Source: Heliocidaris erythrogramma
Taxonomy: Eukaryota; Echinodermata; Echinoidea; Camarodonta; Echinometridae
Assembly: GCA_025617745.1 (NCBI GenBank)
Contig: CM046869.1
Span: 11,055,168 to 11,119,167 of the forward strand
Length of the DNA: 64,000 nt
Direction of reading: 5' to 3'
The position numbers were made by a program, and so were the translations under genes. The notes beneath the pieces were generated by a model, which was not told the DNA's origin, did not search any database, and was given only the letters and a program-made list of their open reading frames with translations. Shown in pieces: positions 25,601 through 36,200 of this stretch. Within the stretch, counting starts at the first letter, position 1. Every line of letters begins with the position of its first letter.

Positions 25601-28600
25601 GGGGCTGCAACGCCCATCCCATCCCCATACACCTCCGCATACACCCGAATGCATGGCCTATCTAAGGACTGAGGAAGAATTTCAGAATACACATCCCGGT
25701 ATCATAAATAACAATATTATTATCCTTATTTTTCTTTGTTTGATGATAACGCTTTGGTTTGACTATTTTTCAAATTATGCGTGGTAGGACATACTATGAT
25801 CTCTCCTAGGTAGGACAGGGAACAGATAATTATGATATGCTAATTGCGAGCGAACGAACCGAGTGACAAAAAAAAAATGACACCTGTAATCATACCGATA
25901 GTTAGGATATTACTTAAAACTTAAGATTTTTTTTTTCAAATTAGATATTTTGGCGGCCGCATGAAATCGTCTCGCGGGCCGAAAGTGGCCCATTGGCGGC
26001 ACTAATTAAGAACAAGGGGTCTATGCCATTATGTCTAATGATCATTATCCATACAGTCAAAGACATGAGCAAATGATGAGTAAAATGTCACGTAAACCGA
26101 CTAACAATTTCCTTCTTTTTTATACACTGGTTCAAAAGTGTGCGTTTGACTGTCACATGAACTGTTAATTCACTCTTCGTACGTAGAATATAGACAATTG
26201 CAGGTTATGTCGTTACCGTGACATTTATGTTTGAAATACTCGTGAACAGGAGCGCCAGAATTTTTTTTTTTTTTTTTTTTTGGGGGGGGGAACATTTTGA
26301 GGGGCCCCACCTCACACGCTTGCTACCTGCTTACAGCCCTACAATATTTGAAGCACTGTAATCATCCATTGTTTTTCAATATCCCTCCTTACACCAGAAA
26401 TGGGGTTATTTTGTTTCTACATTTTGTGTACAAATTTTGTGTACAAATTTTGTGTACAAATCTTTAAAAACATTTTGCTATACCGGTACAAATCTTTAAA
26501 AACATTTTGCTATACCGGTACCTCGCTGCATGAATATGATGATATTCAGGCACCTTGCAAAATTATTTTATTATAAAAATGCGGGTGCGCTGCAGCCCCG
26601 CCTCATACACCTATGGGGCTATTCATGCTAAAAATCCTTAGGAGAATATTGGAACTCAGCCACCAAGAGAATGTTTTAAAGCATATTAGAGAATCATTAA
26701 ACATTTTTTTCTTTTCTTAAGACGGAACAGTTTTAATAGAACAAAATTTAAGCAAATTATGACTATTTTTACTTCGTATGACTACTTGGTGAGGGGCATA
26801 GCGACCGAGCGAAAAAGTTGCTTTCGTAATACATGTATTTATATTTTGCATTCAATAGAAACTTTACACACAGGCAAGTCACATCTTACTTAGAATTGTG
26901 ACTTACATAACATGAAATATAGTTTTATATATATATATAAAACTATATAAATTAGATAACATTTGCGATAGGGTGGGAACAAAACGAGGAAAGCCCCTGC
27001 CCCACAAATACGTGTTAATAGGCCTAAACACTGCATTTATTGAAATGCGAGGGATCGTAAGTATCGATTTAGATTTGGATTATTCAATGCTGAAACTACG
27101 TATTTTAGAGCACAAAAATGTTTCCATTAGTAAACTTCAAAATGATTGATGTCATATAGCATCTTTTTGAGGAGGAGAATAATAACGACATTTTCCCTTC
27201 TTTTTAGGCACAGAAAAGTACCTGCCACACCCATGCGCTTCAGGGCCTTGTAGTATAGAAGAGATATTGTAAAGTCAAATGATCAATTTGCCATTAATGT
27301 GAGAGGGTGTATAGCGACTGAGCGAAAAAGAGAATGTAGAGGAATTTTATATTAGAGCAAACGTTGGCAAACTAAATCTTGTTCAACTTGTTTAACTTAA
27401 AATAATATTTCTTGTCTTGCGAGGGGCCCCTCTGAGGGGACAGAACAGATTATTGCAAACAGGAAAATTAAGATTATTGCGTGTTGAAACCTTGCATTTC
27501 GCATCGCTAGAAAACTATTCGTTAGACCCCTATCCGCCCCTCCTTTAATAGTAGGAAAAATCTGCCACTTTCCTTTTGTCGCCACTGGTGGTAGACAGTA
27601 TTAATACTGGAGATACCTTGTTCCTATATATCTGCATGTAAGGGAGCGGAGCGACCATGTGATGGTGATACCTCCCCTTTATGGGGGGGGGGGCGGATAG
27701 AGGGGGAAATACCATAGACAGGTTTTCTAAATGTTAAGAAACATTGCTTCTATCAAATATAGTAGTGACCGTGGTGACAGAGTGCGATTTGTTAAAATTT
27801 TAAATACTGAACGTTTGCATTATTATTATATCACTGACAAGGCAGTTTATTATACAAGTCATCTTTGTCATGGTTGTAATGCGAAATAGAGTAATTTTTA
27901 CTTCCGAGGGGGTGCCCCTTTTTGAATGATGGGTGGGGAAAATGCCCCCTCTGCCCACCCCCTCCCCCGCGCTTCCGGTGCCTATGGTCGTGAATGTATA
28001 TATATACAAAATATCAGTTACATGGTGACATGTCTGATAACAGGCAACGAGCATTTGTAAGTTTAAGACTCTCCGACAAACGGGGGCGCCGCTAGCACAA
28101 AAACCAGTACATGGACCCCCCTTTTGCAAACTCTCTCTTCCTTTAGTATACTTCTCTCTACAAATCTGGAAACTTTGGTAAAAATGACATGGATTTTGAA
28201 TGTACAGAGTTTTTTCGAACCCATCCCCTTCCGACACAGGTTCCCAGCCAACCATGCAGAGTTTTCACTAGTTCCGCGAATTTTTGAATTTTTTCCGCCA
28301 ACCGTGGGCGCTGCTAGCACAAAAACGAGTGCATGGACCCCCCTTTTTAAAACTTTCTCCTTCTACAGTATATAATTCTCTACAAATCTGCAAAAATATA
28401 CGAATCTGGCATGGATTTTAAATATACAGCAGAGTTATTACGAACCCATCCCCTTCCGACAGTGGCTCCCAGCCAACCATGCACAGTTTTCACTAGTTTC
28501 GCGAATTTTTGAATTTTTCCGCCATCTGAGGGCGCTGCTAGCACAAAAACGAGTGCATGGACCCCCCTTTTTAAAACTTTCTCCTTCTACAGTATATAAT

Positions 28601-31600
28601 TCTCTACAAATCTGCAAAAATATACGAATCTGGCATGGATTTTAAATATACAGCAGAGTTATTACGAACCCATCCCCTTCCGACAGTGGCTCCCAGCCAA
28701 CCATGCACAGTTTTCACTAGTTTCGCGAATTTTTGAATTTTTCCGCCATCTGAGGGCGCTGCTAGCACAAAAACGAGTGCATGGACCCCCCTTTTTAAAA
28801 CTTTCTCCTTCTACAGTATATAATTCTCTACAAATCTGCAAAAATTTACGAATCTGGCATGGATTTTAAATATACAGCAGAGTTATTACGAACCCATCCC
28901 CTTCCGACACTGGCTCCCAGCCAACCATGCACAGTTTTCACTAGTTTCGCGAATTTTTGAATTTTTCCGCCATCTGAGGGCGCTGCTAGCACAAAAACGA
29001 GTGCATGGACCCCCCTTTTTTAAACTTTCTCCTTCTACAGTATATAATTCTCTACAAATCTGCAAAAATTTACGAATCTGGCATGGATTTTAAATATACA
29101 GCAGAGTTATTACGAACCCATCCCCTTCCGACACAGGTTCCCAGCCAACCATGCACAGTTTTCACTAGTTTCGCGAATTTTTGAATTTTTCCGCCAACTG
29201 AGGGCGCTGCTAGCACAAAAACGAGTGCATGGACCCCCCTTTTTAAAACTTTCTCCTTCTGCAGTATACAATTCTCTACAAATCTGGAAAAATTTACGAA
29301 TCTGGCATGGATTTTAAATATACAGCAGAGTTATTACGAACCCATCCCCTTCCGACACAGGTTCCCAGCCAACCATGCACAGTTTTCACTAGTTTCGCGA
29401 ATTTTTGAATTTTTCCGCCAACTGAGGGCGCTGCTAGCACAAAAACGAGTGCATGGACCCCCCTTTTTCAAACTTTCTCCTTCTACAGTATATAATTCTC
29501 TACAAATCTGCAAAAATTTACGAATCTGGCATGGATTTTAAATATACAGCAGAGTTATTACGAACCCATCCCCTTCCGACACAGGTTCCCAGCCAACCAT
29601 GCACAGTTTTCACTAGTTTCGCGAATTTTTGAATTTTTCCGCCAACTGAGGGCGCTGCTAGCACAAAAACGAGTGCATGGACCCCCCTTTTTAAAACTTT
29701 CTCCTTTTACAGTATATAATTCTCTACAAATCTGCAAAAATTTACGAATCTGGCATGGATTTTAAATATACAGCAGAGTTATTACGAACCCATCCCCTTC
29801 CGACACAGGTTCCCAGCCAACCATGCACAGTTTTCACTAGTTTCGCGAATTTTTGAATTTTTCCGCCAACTGAGGGCGCTGCTAGCACAAAAACGAGTGC
29901 ATGGACCCCGCTTTCTTAAACTTTCTCCTTCTGCAGTATATAATTCTCTACAAATCTGGAAAAATTTACGAATCTGGCATGGATTTTAAATATGCAGCAG
30001 AGTTATTACGAACCCATCCCCATCCAACACAGGTTCTCTGCCAATTCTTACGAGTTTTGCTACTTTTTTACTTTTTCCGCCACCTGAGGGCGCTGCTAGC
30101 ATACAAATGAGTGCCTGGACCCCCTTTTTAAAACTTTTTCCTTTTGCAGTATATAATTCTCGACAAGTCTGGAAAAACTTACGAATCTGACATGGATTTT
30201 GACAGAATAATGGGGATTTGTATATGACATTACGAATTCTGAGGTCTATCAATGGCCAAAAACCTGCGTTGACGTCATTCTACTTGACACCCAATCATGG
30301 CACACTTCAGTGTCCCATAGAAAAAAAGTAAGCACATGGACCTATACTTTTCTATGCGTATTTGGGCTTCTCATGGACCAAAGTAACTATGTGCAAAATA
30401 TGGTTTATTTAACTAGGGAACGTCCTTAAGTGCTGGTCTTTTTCCTAGACGTCCAGTAAGAAAACCGATACTACTGCAAAGACACCGCACTGCACGCCTG
30501 CGTTGGGCACAGCGGTATCGTCATCTTCAGATTGCTCACTGGGAACATGTGATCTTCAGCGATGAGTCTCGCTTTCTCTTGCATAGGGTAGATGGTCGAA
30601 TAAGAGTGGGCAGACTGACTGGGCAACAACTCCTTGAGGATTGTGTCCTACCTAGAGTACAAGGGAGGTGGTGGTGGGGTCACCATCTGGGGCGCTTTTC
30701 ACAGCGGAGCAAAATGCGATCTTTACATGCTCGAGGGCCATATGAACCAGGAGCAGTACATACATGTCTTGCAAACGGTAATGCTCCCATTCGCTAGAAG
30801 GGACTTCCGAGCGAACTTTGTCTTCCAAGACGACAACGCTCCCGCACACAGAGCGCGACGGGTGACCGAATTCCTTGATAACGAGAACGTGGATCACATG
30901 GACTGGCCAGCTTTAAGTCCTGACATGAACCCGATAGAACATTTGTGGGCAGATTTGTCTCGCCGATTAGGAGAGATGGTCAACCAACCAACAACTATAG
31001 CTGAACTCAGAGCGGCAATTGTAGCTTGCTGGCAAGATATCCCCAGAACACCCTGAGGACCCTTGTTGCAGGAATGCCACGCCGTGTACGTGCTCTTCAG
31101 TTGGCTAGAGGAGGTCACACGAAATACTGATGTATATTTTCATATAGAGGGATGTTTATCCGATGCAAGAATGAGACTTTTGAGGACTTCGGTATTTAAC
31201 TTTTTCGTTAGACATTTGCAAAAACAGCAAATATACGCTTCCGAATTCCAAGTGGACCTCTGCACTGTGTGATAAGCCTGATTTTTAATGTTGTGCTTTT
31301 AAAGTTAAAAAGGGACACATATCTTTTATTTGAACCTCAAAGAAGAACTTAAAATGACGAGGGATATGTTTAAGACAAGAAATAATTCTTGGAATAAAAA
31401 TATTCCAAACTTTTTTCCAACCCTGTATAATTGCAATGCAGATTTAAAGTGAAATACATCAGTCTAGGTATTCAAAAACTGGAAAATAACTTTTTTGCTG
31501 TTTCGGAGGCTTCAAGTGCTAACGGAAAGTTTGTATTGTCTCTTATTTTCTAACAGTGTGGAATATCTCAAATATTTATTGACAAGTGACTTAGGGGTCC

Positions 31601-33234
31601 ATATGCTATATTTTGATATATTGATTGGATGAGTTCCTGTATTCATATTTGTACAAGCTGACTGAATAGTTTGTTTCGGAGGCTTCGAATGAGCTAACGG
31701 AAAATTGGCTCTAATCAGTCGAGCGTAAGAAAAAATCTTAAAAGCAATGTGATCAGATAAATTTCATTAGTTGGAAGTATAGATATCAAGTGTTATATCA
31801 AGAACAAATGACATGATAGAAAGCACTTTACACACCAGAGCTCTTTCCATAAAGTTTGTTTACTATTGTTAACGGAAAAAAAGTCTCCGAAACGACAAAT
31901 AGCAACACCCTGTTCTCGAAAATTGAGAGGCATTGACAATTAAAACTTCTTTGGCACTTTTCACTGATTAAACATCTAAACTTCACATTGCAGGGCTCTA
32001 CAAAAATGTCAATGTATTTTGTGTACGCCAAAAAGGCCATATTTTTTTTTAATTATTTATTATTTATTATTTATTTATTTATTTATTCCTGCATGTTTCA
32101 CAATAAACAGTTTTATACATACAAACTTTGAAAATAGAAACACACAGAGGTCTGGCAATATAAGCTGGACGCTTGAAGTGTTGCCATACCTAAGATCTTA
32201 CATATTTCATACATTCTTAAAAGTAAACATAGATTAATGGTATATGTGCCCGCCAAAATCTAACGAAATAATCCCTGAAGATGCTTATGCTACCCAAGGT
32301 AGCACCCAAGTAGGGGAATCATATGCCAAAAAATCTTCGAATTCTGTAAGCTTTATGAGATTACTAGAGAGGAAAATGTTCAAATTTCAGAGTTACACCC
32401 TTTACCGTGATAATACAGAAAATAAAGAAACCGGTTATGGTGAATTTTGCAATCTCGTCGACTTCTCATTCCGTTTCTTTTGAGCTTATATGTATGTATG
32501 TACAGCCATGGGAAAAAATATTAGACCAAGAATGGTTACTGATATGTTATTTTTGTGGTAAGAAGGGAATAAAATATCATAAAAGCAAGGTATGATTGCT
32601 GGAATTTGGTATTCATTCAATGAAATACAAAATAAAATCATTTTTTATTATTTTGTTTGCGTGGTCCAGTGGTTACGTCACCGGACTGTAGATCTCATGG
32701 TTCGCGGTTTGAGTCCTTTGGCAAGACATTAATCTACATTTGGCACTCTCCACCCAGGTGTAATAAATGGGCACCTGGTAGGAATTTATTCCTTGTATAC
32801 TTTCAGCGCCTTATAGGGTAGCTGGGCTAAAGCCAGGGAAATAATACTACGGCGATTAAAAACATTGTATTAAGCGCAATATAAATGTTATGTATTATTA
32901 TCATTATAGTACCCTTATTACAAGCTTGGTCTAATAATTTTTTCCAGGGTTGTATATATATATATATATATTGTGAATGAAATTGCGAGAATAACGTTGC
33001 GTAGCTCAATCAAAGTTCCCCAGAGCTGTCCTCCCTTTTTGAAATTTTTGCAAAGGCTGAAAAAATGTCTCCGCCGGGAATCGAACGGGTCGTTGGCTTA
33101 GAACGCCAATGCCTTAACCACTAAACCAAATCTAACCAAATCCTCAATCTTATTATTTAATTCCCCTTATCGAGGGCAGATGAGTTTTTGAACAAGACAA
33201 GCCGCTAGTGCCTCTTACTGCCGCATTACATGAT

Positions 33235-33280
<46 letters not shown>

Positions 33281-36200
33281 GGAGTTTTATTTACTTCTCT
33301 TTTTGATATTCTTAATTATCTCCGATCTATATATACATGTATATATATATATATATCGTATCCGGACACCTACCCCCTGGACAACCACCCCCCGGATAAC
33401 CACCCCTAGGATAACCACCCTCTAGGACAACTACCCCCTAGGACAACTACCCCCTAGGGCAACCACCCTCTAGGACGACTACCCCCCTAGGACAAGTACC
33501 CCCCTAGGACAAGTACCCCCCGAATAACTACCCCCCTGACAACTACCCCCTAGGACAACCACCCCTAGGACAACTACCCCCCGGATAACTACCCCCCGGA
33601 CAACTACCCCCTGGACAACTACCCCCCGGACAACTACCCCCAGGGACAACTACCCCCCGTAGTTGTCCTAGGGGGTGGTTGGTATCAATGCCAGTTTCCG
33701 TCCATTTCCTTCCTCCTTCCTTTTTGTACTTTGCTTTTGTTCTCTTCCCTTGTTTTTTTTTTCTCTCTCTCTCTTTCTTCTTTCGTTTCTTTTCTTCTCT
33801 CCCTTCCTTTTTCAATTTTCTTCTTCTTCTTCTTCTTTTCTCCTTTTTGTCTTCCTTTTCTGTTTTTTAACCTTCTATCCTCTTTCTTCCCACTTTTTTC
33901 CCCTGTCTCTCTCGTTATTTTTCTCTCTCTCCTTTACTTCCCACACTCTTTTTCTCTCTCTTCTATCCTTTGCTTTCTTTATCCTTTTTCATCACTGTGT
34001 GTGTGTGTGTCTGTCTGTCTGTCTGTCTCCCTCTCTCTCTATTTCTCCTTTCCTCTCTATTTCTCCTTTCCTCTCTCTCTCTCCTCTCTCTCTCTCTTCT
34101 CTCTCTTTCTCGCGCCTTGACTCTGTTGATTATTTTCGCTTGTTGTTTTGACAATAATCACGCGCTATGCACTACATCCTTGGTGCATTTTTTGCACTTG
34201 GTATCATTTCCTGAAGAAGCCTTATAGGCGAAATATTGAACCTTTTGTGTCTAACGGAGTAATTTATTCTGTGTCTGTACTTTTTAAACTTCGTCGCAGG
34301 ACTTTTGAACTTTATATATATATTATATAATTATATAATTATATATATGTTGAACTATATATATATATATATGTGAAGACGCATATCAAACGGAAAGCGA
34401 AGACGTAGCTGAAGTTCATTGATTCTGTTTTTCAAGCTTTCAGGCGAATCATGACTTCATTAGTAGGAGGGCTTTATTCGTAGCGAATCCAAAACGAAAT
34501 AATATACAATTATAGTAGTGACATTTTTAAAGATTTTAATCAATAACCTTACGAAAAAGCTATAAAACATAAAAGTGGATATTGTTATATAAATACAAGC
34601 TTCGGAATAGGGAATGACGTTTATGATATAAGGAAAGATAGATAAAGACATGGCTGTTTAACGCATCATGAGAGAGACAATATGATGCAGATCTTATGGT
34701 TATAAGACCATGACTCAATTCATTGCAAATAATTATTGTTAAAACTTACCCGTTGAGCTTCAGGTAGACGCTGGGGACCAAACACAACGCATCAGACGCG
34801 GCGTAGTAGACCATTTCTTCTGTGAAAGGTCGGAGCTTCCAGAAACCTGGCGTTTCAAGCATCTTCTTCACAAAGTCATCATCTTTGTGAGAAGCGCCCT
34901 CTCCAAGGAGCTCACAGAGAGCTTTGAAGCCGATTCGGTAGGAGCGAGTCCTGTTCATTTGCTCCATCAAACTGCGCATTGCAATCTGGGAGGAAGGAAA
35001 TATCTATTGCTGAAGGCTGATTGAACACAGTATTAACCATGCAGGAAAAGTAATCTTTAACAAAGATTATATTTTGATTAAAAAATCAATAACTTGCAAT
35101 ATGAGGTGAGTTGATATGCGTTAATATATACAAGACACTCATAATATGAATATTATACTATTTGAAAGGAATGAAGTCCGAGAGTTCTACCAGTAAAACT
35201 ACTGAAGACAATCAAAGAGCGCACTGCGTTGCTAAACCATTTCATGGTTTTCCTGATTAAACCGTGCGGGCGAAAATTTGAACTCTTTCCGCTTAGGCAT
35301 ATTTTATTCATCTTTCTCTACCACACACATGCGCGCGCACACAACACCCCCCCCCCCCCACACACACACACACACACACAAACACACATAATTATAAACT
35401 ATAAATTGTTTACTTACCGACGTGTCAAACACGTTCTTGAGTGTCACACCAAATCCATTGTACAGGGAATAAGTGTCGCTTTTACAATCATGGATCACCT
35501 GCATTGACAGGATTGGAAACAGACAAAGATATCGTGGGTCAAGAAAATGTAAATAGCAATGCATTGACATTAATGTTTGAAAGATATTGAAATATTAAAC
35601 ATGTTAAATGCATTGATGTAGTGTCGTTTGCCATTTTTTGCTTAAACATTAATTTTAATGAACAAGAAGTGTTTTAGGTTATTTAAAACCTTTAAAAGAA
35701 AACAGTTTGCATTTTAATCAATTTCCTGTTATTCAAAAACTTAAATTGGGCAAAATATATGATATTGGATTTTTAAGGCCAATGTTAATGAAAGAACTAT
35801 GCATGAAATGAATACATTTTTATATGTAATTGATATTAGGGGGTTGCTGAGAAGGCGTATTAGGTGCCATATATATCAGGCATAATTATCACGGATGTTA
35901 TCATTAAAATGGGGTGGCATACCTTCAAGATGCTGTTATGCTCTAGAATCTTCTTGAGGCTGGAGTTTCCTTTGAGAAGTTGAGGATTCTTGAAAGCATC
36001 GAAGAGGAAAGCTCTCCCGTCCCAAGTTGAGATCTGAACAAGAGTCAGGCTGCCTTTCGGTTTCCCTTATACATAAACAAAACAAGGCAGACGTTTGATT
36101 TTTACCGTCCTCCGCTCACAATTCTACAAGGCCGATCGAAGTCTAACAAAATGCGCATTCCTAACTTAAACCATGGTCTCAGCACCCCTGAACCTCAGCC

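Larger units (their letters stand above)
24903..30425. mobile_element. TTAA-flanked non-autonomous DNA transposon (5.5 kb) nested in Tc1
   Basis: The 16-bp terminal inverted repeats GGACGTTCCCTAGTTA sit just inside TTAA duplications (24899-24902 and 30426-30429). A TTAA target duplication is typical of the piggyBac and Kolobok superfamilies. No transposase frame is seen inside, so mobility would have depended on another copy. Its right 40% is a satellite array (28060-30200). The left part is AT-rich, with a T/G homopolymer (26262-26288) and segments containing GCGACCGAGCG. Confidence 0.85.
24138..31425 (+). mobile_element. Tc1-family DNA transposon, split by a nested TTAA element
   Basis: Perfect terminal inverted repeats start CAGGGTTGGAAAAAAGTTTG at 24138 and mirror at 31425. 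They are flanked by TA target duplications (24136-24137, 31426-31427). Without the nested insertion the element is about 1.76 kb, normal for Tc1. It encodes a DD34E transposase in two pieces on the plus strand. It also contains a SINE-like remnant at 24285-24455. It lies in the 18-kb last intron of paralog A, opposite to that gene. Confidence 0.92.

Noticed and set aside
28060..30200. CRISPR-like array
   Set aside because: The units are about 224 bp with no separate unique spacers, and the context is a eukaryotic transposon. It is an ordinary satellite.
33543..33815. Collagen-like GGSCPGGSCPGG reading on the minus strand
   Set aside because: It is a direct translation of the 15-bp minisatellite followed by a purine-rich tract. 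It has no signal peptide or true Gly-X-Y repeat.
33675..34227. Several long Phe/Ser/Leu frames
   Set aside because: They are produced by the polypyrimidine tract, with multiple registers open at the same place.
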